DNA from: Oscillatoria sp. FACHB-1406
GTDB taxonomy: Bacteria > Cyanobacteriota > Cyanobacteriia > Cyanobacteriales > Spirulinaceae
DNA length: 50,115 nt
Assembly (NCBI RefSeq): GCF_014698145.1
Contig: NZ_JACJSM010000035.1
Location: forward strand, 1 to 50,115
Reading direction: 5' to 3'
The notes below the pieces were generated by a model that worked only from the letters and a program-made list of their open reading frames with translations, was not told the DNA's origin and made no database searches. Of this stretch, positions 42,938-50,115 are shown piece after piece (positions within the stretch are counted from its first letter, which is position 1; each line of letters starts with the position of its first letter). Both the position numbers and the translations under genes were made by a program.

Positions 42938-43858
42938 ATGGAAAGCAAGAAGTTGGGTAAAGTAGTCGCAGGAGCAGTCGTTTTAGGTTGTGCGATCGCG
43001 ATCGCAACGCCGCAAGCGAAAGCCGGTACGCTCTACGATGGCTGGAACTATAGCATTGATTCTTTCAGCGACGGTTCCGGGGGCAGTGGTTATGAAATAC
43101 AAGGGTTAGCTATTAAGGAAACCGCCGATAGCATCTTCGTCGCACTCACAGGGGGAACGCCGCTAACCGGCGTAGCAGCAAGCGGTGCAGCGGATGGCAA
43201 TATTGGCTGGGGCGATATGTTCTTCAACTTCTCCGGTAAGGATTTTGCCACCGCCCAAGCAGAAGGTAGCATCTTTGGGGTGCATTTCGCCGGAACTAAT
43301 GACTCGGGCGTATCCCAACTCGGTTTGTACGGCAATGTTGTTGCCCAAAGCGTTACTCTGGAAAATCACGGCTATGGCAGCCTCAAACAATACTACGATT
43401 GGGGCTGGGGTACTGCCAATACAATGGGAACTGATATTGCCACCCAAAATGCTGCTTATAATTACCTCTACGGTTCCAGCGTTGCAGCGAACCCCACCAC
43501 CGATAACACCCCGATCCTCAACTCGATTCAGTCCGGAAACTTCTTGGGCGCTATTGCTTCTCTGAATAGCGCGCAACTCCTTGCCCAAGGACTGAACTTC
43601 GGTCACTTCAGCGCAGCGGGTTCTCAAACCCTCGGTTTTCAGCTTGACAAGTCTTTGTTGAAGGGCGTGTTACCGGCAGGATTAACGCCTTTTATGGTTC
43701 ACGTTCTGCTCGAGTGCGGTAATGATGGGGTGGCGCTGGCTGGAAACGTAACGATTCCCCAGCAGCAAGAAGTCCCCGAACCAGCAACTTTACTCGGTTT
43801 AGGTTCCATTGGCTTGGCTTTCTGGAGCGATCGCAAGCGCCGCGCAACGAATGCTTAA
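42938..43858 (+). CDS. PEP-CTERM exosortase-target surface protein
   Basis: The 306-residue protein has a signal peptide (KKLGKVVAGAVVLGCAIAIA, cleavage near AKAG). Its C-terminal PEP-CTERM signal is VPEPATLLGLGSIGLAFWSDRKRR: the PEP motif, a membrane segment and a basic end. Exosortase (EpsH-type) recognises this tail and the protein is anchored at the surface. The middle contains WNYSIDSFSDGSGGSG, LTGGTPLTGVAASGAADG, GWGDMFFNFSGKDF and LLECGNDGVALAGNV, a pattern I associate with the XDD-type group of PEP-CTERM proteins; that subgroup is a recollection, not a search. No exosortase gene is in the window. A HIP1-based terminator follows. Confidence 0.87.
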   Translation: MESKKLGKVVAGAVVLGCAIAIATPQAKAGTLYDGWNYSIDSFSDGSGGSGYEIQGLAIKETADSIFVALTGGTPLTGVAASGAADGNIGWGDMFFNFSGKDFATAQAEGSIFGVHFAGTNDSGVSQLGLYGNVVAQSVTLENHGYGSLKQYYDWGWGTANTMGTDIATQNAAYNYLYGSSVAANPTTDNTPILNSIQSGNFLGAIASLNSAQLLAQGLNFGHFSAAGSQTLGFQLDKSLLKGVLPAGLTPFMVHVLLECGNDGVALAGNVTIPQQQEVPEPATLLGLGSIGLAFWSDRKRRATNA

Positions 43859-44247
43859 TATGAGTTCAGCGGGTTGAGTCTAGTGCATCTATACAATTGA
43901 GACAGCGATCGCGATCTTAAAGAGAATGGAGCGCGATCGCTTTTTTAATCGGCACGCCGTTATACTTCACTATCGTCAAATAACTTATTTATAAAGTTAT
44001 TTTTTATACAGATGTTTATCAGTGCAAAACATTAGGCACAAAAGCAATGCAAAGCCTGAAACTGTTTATGAACATGAGTTTGGTTATTGTAGGATAGTGA
44101 GAAAAAGTCAGCACTTTTATGTAGCTAGATAAAATCTGGTAAGATTTTACACAAATTTTTTCTATTTTTCACGGGATTTTCCCAATTACCCTCTATAAAT
44201 GAAATTAAGAACACAAGACAACGCTCTTTCGAGAAAACGGTACATTG
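43859..44247. other. AT-rich intergenic region
   Basis: The region between the two PEP-CTERM genes holds the terminator above and then about 300 AT-rich bases that should carry the next promoter. I see no RNA gene. Confidence 0.5.
43904..43946 (+). terminator. HIP1-based hairpin terminator
   Basis: AGCGATCGCG (43904-43913) pairs with CGCGATCGCT (43932-43941) around 18 nt and is followed by T5. Both arms contain the HIP1 octamer. It ends the PEP-CTERM gene. Confidence 0.75.
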
Positions 44248-45132
44248 ATGAAAAAGCAACTCACAACTCTAGTCGGCTCTTCTTTAGTTATTGCTGGTTC
44301 GCTCTCTCTCTCCACGACAGGCGCGAAAGCGGCAAATCTCACTTCATCAGTTCTCGAAGACTTCTCCAGTTGGAACACGAGCGGTCAAGCTTGTGATGCA
44401 GTTGGTTCGGGAATGACCGCTTACACTGATTGCATTGGTGCATTCTCAACCAAGAGTACCGCTAATGACGTTTTAGGTGATGGTCGGGGTAGCCTGTTCG
44501 ATGCGCTGGGAACTGGCGTGTTTGGAGGCATTACCAATTGGGCATTTGGCGGCAAGCAAGATGCAGGCGCTAAAACCTCGGGTGCAACAGTCGATTACGG
44601 CTTCCAGTGGACGGAAAACAAAGAAGGTTCGGGAATCTGGAGCCTTACTAAAGCGGCTGAGAACCTTTATGCTGATGTCGTGATTAGTTTAAAAACAGCA
44701 ACCTCTTGGAGTGCTTACTATATTCAAAAAGGTACGGCCCTCAGCGATTTTCAAAATCTGCTCTGGAATACTAGCGGGGTTGAGCTTGCGGGTAATAAAA
44801 AGAATGGCAAGGCACTTTCCCACGCTTCCATCTTCTTTGCCAACATCGAAACAAAAACGCCCGTCGTTACCAAACCCGTCGTTAATCCTACGCCCGTCGT
44901 TACCGAACCCGTCGTTAATCCCACGCCCGTCGCTACCGAACCCGTTGTTAACGAACCTGTGGTTAACACCGCACCTATTACTTTTATTTCCGAACCGATG
45001 GATGGAGTAGAGGTTCCTACGAATCCGGAGCCTGTCGGCCCGGTTGATATCCCCGAACCGAGTATGATGTTAGGATTAGGCGCGATCGGATATTTAATGG
45101 GTTTCTACCGCCGCAAGAAAAATAAAGGTTAA
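44248..45132 (+). CDS. PEP-CTERM surface protein with a repeated linker
   Basis: The product has 294 residues from the ATG at 44248; the TTG one codon before it is a weaker start. It has a signal peptide (LTTLVGSSLVIAGSLSLSTT, then GAKA). A globular part follows with two Cys (QACDAVG, TDCIG), then a Thr/Pro/Val linker of three 11-residue units (TPVVTKPVVNP, encoded by 33-bp repeats at 44857-44955). The PEP-CTERM end is IPEPSMMLGLGAIGYLMGFYRRKK. It should be attached to the cell surface by an exosortase. It lies 389 bases after another PEP-CTERM gene, so the two may be co-regulated. Confidence 0.87.
   Translation: MKKQLTTLVGSSLVIAGSLSLSTTGAKAANLTSSVLEDFSSWNTSGQACDAVGSGMTAYTDCIGAFSTKSTANDVLGDGRGSLFDALGTGVFGGITNWAFGGKQDAGAKTSGATVDYGFQWTENKEGSGIWSLTKAAENLYADVVISLKTATSWSAYYIQKGTALSDFQNLLWNTSGVELAGNKKNGKALSHASIFFANIETKTPVVTKPVVNPTPVVTEPVVNPTPVATEPVVNEPVVNTAPITFISEPMDGVEVPTNPEPVGPVDIPEPSMMLGLGAIGYLMGFYRRKKNKG
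44857..44955. repeat. Three 33-bp repeats encoding the linker
   Basis: Units beginning ACGCCCGTCG at 44857, 44890 and 44923 are exactly 33 bp long and nearly identical. They encode TPVV-rich linker units that could change in number. Confidence 0.85.
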
Positions 45133-45196
45133 CATCCTCTCAAAATCGTCTGAAAATTTGGTCTCTCGACTTCAATTAATCTTCAGCTTCTCAGCG

Positions 45197-45227
45197 TAGG
45201 GCGTGTTAGCGAAACTAACACACCCTA
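45197..45227. terminator. 13-bp hairpin between convergent genes
   Basis: TAGGGCGTGTTAG (45197-45209) pairs with CTAACACACCCTA (45215-45227) with one mismatch. It sits between the PEP-CTERM gene and the convergent autotransporter gene and probably serves both. It resembles the GGTGTGTTAGC dyad near 33357, so it also belongs to a dispersed repeat type. Confidence 0.6.
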
Positions 45228-45232
45228 TATGC

Positions 45233-48200
45233 TTAATTGCACGTTCCTGCTGGAAAGAAAGCTGGATTATTAGGAACTAGCGTCAATGTTCCGGTATTGC
45301 CACTGTGAGAATCGCGCTGAAATTGAGCAGTTCCGGGATTCAGATTTGCTAAGAGGTAAGCAGAGCCATTGACATCATCTGCTGTATTATTTTGTAACTG
45401 CAAGCAAATTGTCGAATTACTATCTGCCAAAGCGCCGAAACTTCCAGCATTAAAAGGTGCACCTGTTGTTGCACCGCCTCCCGTACCCGATAGCGTATTT
45501 CCTCGTACTCGCGCATCGATGCGCGACGTTCCCGAAAAAGCCGGTAAAAAATTGTCGGGGTTGGCAGCAATGCCAATTTTTGCATCCTTACTGTTTGCAA
45601 TTGTATTAGAATCGACTGTTAGTTTTAAATTACCGTTAGAAACAGTAATAACACCAATTCCAAAGCCACCATTGCCCACATTTAGAGGTGGGGGACCTGG
45701 AGTTTTTGTAATACCATTCCCGTTTAAACCGCTATCAGAAATCGTATTATTTGTCAAGCTTAGCAGAGATTCAACAGCGCTATTATGCAAGAATAGAACG
45801 CCATCTCCGCCAGAATTAGCAATAATATTATTATTGATACTTCCGTTTAGAACGCCATTATTTTGTACTTCAAGTTCGATCGCAGAATTGCCAGAGTTGC
45901 GAATTGTATTATTGCTTAGGTTTAAGTTCATACGACTCGCGCCAATGGCTTCAAAATCTAGTCCATCGCCTGCTAAGTCGGTCACGCCATCAATTGTATT
46001 GCCCGTTATTGCAGCCGTTAAATTAGCGTTATTATTTAAATCGACACGAACGCCATCAACGGTAGAATTGGTCATCCGGCTGTTTGCGATCGTTAAATTC
46101 AGGTTTCCGGTAGTATTCTCTAAGAAAAAGGCTCGTTGTCCGGAATTGTTAATATTCAAGTTTTCTAGGTTAAGATTTCCCGATACTTCTTGTACGCGCA
46201 CCGCATTTTGAGTGGTATTGGCAATCTCCAAGCCCGAAATATTGACAGTTCCGGTTGAATTTGTTAAAGCAATGCCATTAGTTCCCGAACCGAAGATACG
46301 GCTGCCGGAGTTTGCAGTAATCGTCACTGTACCTATAACTTTATCTAAAGTAATTCCATTTTCAGGAGCATTATTACCCGTAAGAATACTATTAGCAATA
46401 CTTAAGTTTCCTAAGCTTTGAGCAATGACTAAAGCTGCATTATTGGCGGTGATGGTAGCATTCGACAAATTTGCCGTACCGGGATTGTTTTGGATGAAAA
46501 CTTGGGCTTGCTTGTTATTGGCAATTTCCAAACCAGAAAGGTTAATCGTGCCGCTGGAATTGGTTAAAGCAATGCCGTTATTAACAGAACCATTAACGCG
46601 ACTGCCGGAGTTAGCGGCAATGGTTGCCGTGCCGCTGACGTTATCCAACGTAATACCACTTGCGGGAGCATTATCGCCGATCAAGGTGGTGTTGGTAATG
46701 TTTAAACTGCCCAAGGTTGAGCCTTGAATCAACGCTGCATTGTTGGCGGTGATTGTGGCATTAGATAAATTTGCCGTACCGGGATTATTTTGGATAAAAA
46801 CTTGTGCTTGCTTGTTATTGGCAATTTCCAAACCAGAGAAGTTAATTGTACCGCTGGAATTGGTTAAAGCAATGCCGTTATTAACAGAACTATTAACGTG
46901 ACTGCCGGAGTTAGCGGCAATGGTTGCCGTACCGCTGACGCTATCCAACGTAATACCACTTGCGGGAGCATTATCGCCGATTAAGGTGGTGTTGGTAATG
47001 TTTAAATTGCCCAAGGTTGAGCCTTGAATTAATGCTGCATTGTTGGCGGTGATTGTGGCATTAGAAATATTAGCAGTTCCGGGATTATTTTGGATAAAAA
47101 CTTGTGCTTGCTTGTTATTGGCAATTTCCAAACCAGAGAAGTTAATTGTACCGCTGGAATTGGTTAAAGCAATACCGTTATTAACAGAACTATTGACGCG
47201 ACTGCCGGAGTTAGCGGTAATTGTTGCTGTGCCGCTGACATTCTCTAACGTAATGCCATTTGTAGGAGCATTATCGCCGATTAAGGTGGTGTTAGTAATG
47301 CTTAGATTGCCGAAAGTTGAGCCTTGCAACAAAGCGCTATGATTCGCGGTGACAGTTAAACCCGATAAGTTAATGCTGCCGGGACTATTTTGGAGAAGGA
47401 TTGCCGCTTGAGTGTTATTTACGGTTATATTTGCGGAATTAATCGCAACGGTTCCGCTGACATTCGTACAACGAATTCCGCTACTGCTGGCATTGTTGAC
47501 AGCAAGATTAACATTGCTTAAATTTAGGGTTGCAGTCCCGCTAATGTTGCTGCAAGAAATCCCGCTTTCGTTGGGGGCAGTAATGTTAATGTTAAGGTTG
47601 CGCGCGATCGCGGTTCCGTTTAAATTATCGATCGCTAGATTACGATTGAGGTTGAACCCGTCAATGAGACTACCGCTACCGAGGCGAACCGCGCTAGTTA
47701 GGGTGGGAATGTTACCGCTACCGGAAAGTGGGAGTTGCAAGCTTCCGGAGGGCGTGGGAATTTGTTGAATGGGTCCGGTGGAGAGCAGTTGCACGTTGTC
47801 TGCTACGGTTAAGTTACCGCCAAAGCTACTGCTTCCTTGAACGTAAACGATTTGGTTGCCGTCGGTGGGAATGCCGTTGAGGGCTGCTTCGATGCTACTG
47901 TAGGGAGTTTCGATTGTCCCGTTACCGTTGCTGTTGGCGCTGACATGGCGGAAAAACCAAGGCTGTCCGGTGGCGGGGTTGAGGGCGTTAGTGGTGCTGC
48001 TGGTGCTGCTGGTGCTGCTGGTAGTACGACGGGCGAGAGCAATGTTACTTTGCCGTTCGATGCTTTCGCTGAGGTAGGATGGAGTGCTGGGAGGATTGGG
48101 CGAACTGCCGCCCCAACTTGCGCCGATACTAAGGATAAGGTTTGTACCGAATTCGCGATCGCGCTGCACGGTTAACCCGATGTTAGTATTAGCAGTAGGA

Positions 48201-48907
48201 CGCGCCACGATGCGACTGCGAAACCCGGCAAAAGTAGATATATTCTCGCCGCTATAGAGATAACCGCCGACATATCCGCGCAAGTCGCCGCCTTCCCAAG
48301 CTGCAAGTTTCCCGCCTACTTCTAAATCCGCGCCGGTGAGGGCAGAATCGGCAATGCGATCGCGCCGCGTGGTTTGCGATCGCGTAAACTGAAGATAATT
48401 CCCCACAAAGCGCCCATCGGTCGCTGTCGAACTCAGCACCGTCTCGCTTTCGGCAACCGTTGCCTCGGTTTTACCCACAGGAACATAAGCATTGAAGCGC
48501 ACTTCCCAACCTGCCCCCTGTAAGTCTGCGCCCGCCCCCACTTGATGGAACGTATTGCGGCCATTGCTGCGAAGATCGTAACCCAAATACGTCCCCCAAA
48601 CCCAATCACTCTCCAGCGTGCCGCGATATCCCAGCAGAAAATTACCGCCTAAACGTCCGTTTTGGGTTTCAACATTGAGGCGAGTTTCTGCAAAAGCAAC
48701 ATTCCTCCCCGGCGTTTGTAGAAAGGGAATCCAACCGTAAATGCTACCGAAACTGCTACCGTATCCCGCGCCCGAACCTGTGGTGAATTGTCCGCCGAGG
48801 CGCGGTGTTAGTCTGGGGGCGGCTTCGGTTTGCGCGATCGCGGCGACGGGGCATAATAAAGTTGAAACGGCAGTAATATACAGCAGCGATCGGGTTAAAT
48901 GCTTCAT
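45233..48907 (-). CDS. Inverse-autotransporter-like outer membrane protein with beta-helix passenger
   Basis: The 1224-residue protein has a signal peptide (SLLYITAVSTLLCPVAAIAQ). A region of about 250 residues with alternating beta strands follows (FLLGYRGTLESDWVWGTYLG, VGAGADLQGAGWEVRFNAYV, LRGYVGGYLYS) and looks like an outer-membrane beta-barrel. A Ser/Thr linker (TTSSTSSTSST) comes next. Then a long right-handed beta-helix passenger of NNTI- and ANNAALIQG-type coils runs to the end, WNNPAFFPAGTCN-like in its last lines (PNNPAFFPAGTCN). The barrel-first order is that of inverse autotransporters (type Ve, as intimin), where the passenger is exported through the N-terminal barrel. Four 100-residue units of exact 300-bp period lie at about 46201-47400. 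Adhesion or surface-layer function is inferred. Antisense open frames here are shadows. Confidence 0.82.
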   Translation of the reverse strand: MKHLTRSLLYITAVSTLLCPVAAIAQTEAAPRLTPRLGGQFTTGSGAGYGSSFGSIYGWIPFLQTPGRNVAFAETRLNVETQNGRLGGNFLLGYRGTLESDWVWGTYLGYDLRSNGRNTFHQVGAGADLQGAGWEVRFNAYVPVGKTEATVAESETVLSSTATDGRFVGNYLQFTRSQTTRRDRIADSALTGADLEVGGKLAAWEGGDLRGYVGGYLYSGENISTFAGFRSRIVARPTANTNIGLTVQRDREFGTNLILSIGASWGGSSPNPPSTPSYLSESIERQSNIALARRTTSSTSSTSSTTNALNPATGQPWFFRHVSANSNGNGTIETPYSSIEAALNGIPTDGNQIVYVQGSSSFGGNLTVADNVQLLSTGPIQQIPTPSGSLQLPLSGSGNIPTLTSAVRLGSGSLIDGFNLNRNLAIDNLNGTAIARNLNINITAPNESGISCSNISGTATLNLSNVNLAVNNASSSGIRCTNVSGTVAINSANITVNNTQAAILLQNSPGSINLSGLTVTANHSALLQGSTFGNLSITNTTLIGDNAPTNGITLENVSGTATITANSGSRVNSSVNNGIALTNSSGTINFSGLEIANNKQAQVFIQNNPGTANISNATITANNAALIQGSTLGNLNITNTTLIGDNAPASGITLDSVSGTATIAANSGSHVNSSVNNGIALTNSSGTINFSGLEIANNKQAQVFIQNNPGTANLSNATITANNAALIQGSTLGSLNITNTTLIGDNAPASGITLDNVSGTATIAANSGSRVNGSVNNGIALTNSSGTINLSGLEIANNKQAQVFIQNNPGTANLSNATITANNAALVIAQSLGNLSIANSILTGNNAPENGITLDKVIGTVTITANSGSRIFGSGTNGIALTNSTGTVNISGLEIANTTQNAVRVQEVSGNLNLENLNINNSGQRAFFLENTTGNLNLTIANSRMTNSTVDGVRVDLNNNANLTAAITGNTIDGVTDLAGDGLDFEAIGASRMNLNLSNNTIRNSGNSAIELEVQNNGVLNGSINNNIIANSGGDGVLFLHNSAVESLLSLTNNTISDSGLNGNGITKTPGPPPLNVGNGGFGIGVITVSNGNLKLTVDSNTIANSKDAKIGIAANPDNFLPAFSGTSRIDARVRGNTLSGTGGGATTGAPFNAGSFGALADSNSTICLQLQNNTADDVNGSAYLLANLNPGTAQFQRDSHSGNTGTLTLVPNNPAFFPAGTCN
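46201..47400. repeat. Four 300-bp tandem repeats inside the beta-helix region
   Basis: Copies of TTATTGGCAATTTCCAAACC and its variants recur exactly 300 bp apart at about 46216, 46516, 46816 and 47116. Copies 3 and 4 are near identical and the outer ones are more diverged. They encode 100-residue beta-helix segments. Confidence 0.88.
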
Positions 48908-49033
48908 ACGAGCAATCGACGGATATAAGGACGGTTGCCGTTAGCGTACCCAGATTAGAAGTTTGCGCGATCGCGCTTTTTCAGTTTGCCTTCTACAATT
49001 AGAATTGAAAATAGTTTATTTGTACCGATCGCG

Positions 49034-49768
49034 ATGGTTGCTCAACTCCCCCAAACCACAGCCTCTCCGATTGTCTACCCCGATGATGACGGCTTACCCA
49101 TGTCCGACAACACGCTTCAGTTTGAATGGATTATGACGTTTTACTACAACCTCGATTGGTTGTTTGCCGATAATCCCGAAGTGTTTGTGGCTGGAAACTT
49201 ACTGTGGTATCCCGTAGAAGGACAAGTGAAAACGCGCCAAGCGCCCGATATCATGGTTGTTTTTGGTGCAAGAAAAGGCTATCGGGGTTCCTACAAACAA
49301 TGGCAAGAGAAAAATATTGCCCCTCAAGTCGTGTTTGAGATTCTCTCTCCCGGCAATACGCAAACAGAGATGAATCGAAAACTCATCTTCTATAACTTGC
49401 ACGGGGTTGAAGAATATTATATTTACGACCCGCACAAAAACGAACTCAGTGGTTTATTGCGTCCCCAAGAGTCAGAAACAGGAGACAGACACCTTCAAGT
49501 CATCGAAGAAATGCAAGGGTGGACGAGTCTGCGTTTGGGGATTCGCTTTGAGTTAAGCGAGGAAACGTTGCAGGTGTATCGTCCTGACGGGCAGAGTTTT
49601 GCAACCTATCTCGAAGCCCAACAGCAACTCGAACAAGCCCAACGGTTAGCCGAAGCTGAAGCCCAACGTGCCGAACAAGCTGAAGCTGCTTTAGCCGCAG
49701 AACAACGCAAAGCCCAGCTTTTAGCTGAAAGGTTGCGGCAGATGGGGATTAATCCCGACGAACTTTAG
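49034..49768 (+). CDS. Uma2 family endonuclease-like protein
   Basis: The product has 244 residues from the ATG at 49034; a longer in-frame start at 48986 adds a non-family leader. The Uma2 (DUF820) core is visible. YYNLDWLFADNPEVFVAGNLLWYPVEGQVK leads to APDIMVVFGARKGYRGSYKQ, APQVVFEILSPGNTQTEMNRK, and FYNLHGVEEYYIYDPHKNEL. The conserved Asp, Glu and Lys fit the PD-(D/E)xK nuclease fold. An Ala/Glu/Gln-rich coiled coil (EAQQQLEQAQRLAEAEAQRA) forms the end. Uma2 proteins are highly expanded in cyanobacteria, and their biological role is not settled. It is next to dispersed palindromes and a probable transposase gene. Confidence 0.92.
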   Translation: MVAQLPQTTASPIVYPDDDGLPMSDNTLQFEWIMTFYYNLDWLFADNPEVFVAGNLLWYPVEGQVKTRQAPDIMVVFGARKGYRGSYKQWQEKNIAPQVVFEILSPGNTQTEMNRKLIFYNLHGVEEYYIYDPHKNELSGLLRPQESETGDRHLQVIEEMQGWTSLRLGIRFELSEETLQVYRPDGQSFATYLEAQQQLEQAQRLAEAEAQRAEQAEAALAAEQRKAQLLAERLRQMGINPDEL

Positions 49769-49824
49769 GCGATTCCTCTCTGATGGGATTCAACACAATC
49801 GAAAATGGTAATCCCCTTTTTAAG

Positions 49825-49860
49825 AACTGTAGAGACGTTGTATACAACGTCTCTACAGTT
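49825..49860. repeat. 36-bp perfect palindrome
   Basis: AACTGTAGAGACGTTGTA (49825-49842) is exactly the reverse complement of the following 18 bases. The core GTAGAGACGTTGTATACAAC is typical of a dispersed palindrome I associate with cyanobacterial genomes. It could also end transcription of the Uma2 gene, though T-runs are absent. Confidence 0.85.
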
Positions 49861-49979
49861 TGAGGACTTCGCTGGCAAATCCGAACGTTATCAATTGTCA
49901 ATTCTCAATGATTCAGCAAACCTTTCAACTTCTGAATTCCTCAACGTTGTCCACGATCGAATGGCACTCACTTAAGGCT

Positions 49980-50000
49980 GGTGGGCGCTGCCCACCCTAC
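49980..50000. repeat. GTGGGC dyad repeat, second copy
   Basis: GGTGGGC (49980-49986), GCT, then GCCCACC (49990-49996) and CTAC. It matches the copy at 33457-33480 in arm sequence and in the trailing CCCTAC. Confidence 0.65.
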
Positions 50001-50062
50001 GAAATTATCTGTAGTACATTGACAAGCTTAAAATCGTGGGTAAGAGTTTATCGATCGCGCCG

Positions 50063-50115
50063 ATGAGCAACCCCAACGCTAAGTATCGCATTAAACTGAG
50101 TCCCGAGCAACGCCA
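50063..50115 (+). CDS. Probable IS630-type transposase, N-terminus (partial)
   Basis: The last 53 bases open a frame MSNPNAKYRIKLSPEQR that runs off the window. The pattern KYRIKLSPEQR followed by helix-turn-helix is how many IS630 (Tc1/mariner-like) transposases and related helix-turn-helix proteins begin. The short upstream stretch from about 50010 could be the element's terminal inverted repeat. With only 17 residues the call is tentative; a free-standing HTH protein is the main alternative. Confidence 0.5.
   Translation, partial: MSNPNAKYRIKLSPEQR

Larger units (their letters stand above)
49769..50062. other. Repeat-bearing intergenic region before the transposase
   Basis: It contains the palindrome above, the GGTGGGCGCTGCCCACCCTA dyad (49980-50000) and, after it, a stretch (TGTAGTACATTGACAAGC from about 50010) that may be the left end of the insertion sequence. 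The open frame over the region is not credible. Confidence 0.55.

Noticed and set aside
45369-46211. Plus-strand open frame over the autotransporter gene
   Set aside because: Antisense to a repeat-rich coding gene; composition follows the opposite strand and no start signal is present.
47837-48175. Plus-strand open frame with Gly/Ala-rich translation
   Set aside because: Antisense shadow of the autotransporter linker and barrel region.

Overview
The window is cyanobacterial chromosome. It holds the 3' end of psbA (photosystem II D1), ycf3 (photosystem I assembly), ndhH (NDH-1 complex), a high-light-inducible protein, gatC, coaD and a glutathione reductase. HIP1 octamers (GCGATCGC) are very dense throughout. 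The heptamer-type tandem arrays, the PEP-CTERM surface proteins, and the CHAT, WD40, TPR and STAND proteins suggest a larger-genome, probably filamentous (Oscillatoriales-like) cyanobacterium. That lineage call is inference only; the sequence shows nothing that fixes the genus.

Layout. 1-1370: psbA tail with a strong terminator, a WecB/TagA/CpsF glycosyltransferase and a small conserved protein. 1752-4040: a membrane-anchored CHAT (caspase-like) protein with a C-terminal helical repeat region. 4602-12144 (minus strand): a seven-gene nucleotide-sugar operon containing an SDR epimerase, a zinc-type sugar C-methyltransferase, glucose-1-phosphate cytidylyltransferase (rfbF), a PIG-L deacetylase, a 3,5-epimerase, a HemL-like PLP aminotransferase and a DUF4910 aminopeptidase-fold protein. 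These genes together could build an unusual branched or amino deoxysugar. 12953-19795: a very large TamB/Tic236-type envelope protein with exact 234-bp internal repeats. 19918-20964: a Rieske oxygenase.

21248-33005 is mostly housekeeping and photosynthesis: ycf3-gatC, a glutathionyl-hydroquinone-reductase-like GST, a short HLIP gene (58 aa), a small membrane protein plus MerR regulator pair, a WD40 protein, an alpha/beta hydrolase that seems to lack its catalytic His, a polyprenyl sugar transferase, gor, a coiled-coil protein whose start lies inside the end of coaD, and ndhH. 33006-33488 is a patch of dispersed repeats including a MITE-like element. 34562-37527 is a translationally coupled pair: a VMAP-type HTH plus STAND NTPase, and a separate TPR protein. 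It looks like a STAND receptor split into two polypeptides and is the best candidate here for an undescribed signalling or conflict module.

37976-50115: a GT4 glycosyltransferase, a possible small ORF without an ATG, an RlmL-type rRNA methyltransferase, a CPBP membrane protease, a secreted protein with a long leader, two PEP-CTERM surface proteins, a 1224-residue inverse-autotransporter-like beta-barrel plus beta-helix protein with exact 300-bp repeats, a Uma2 nuclease, a 36-bp perfect palindrome, and the start of what is probably an IS630-type transposase running off the end of the window. No tRNA, rRNA or CRISPR array was found.
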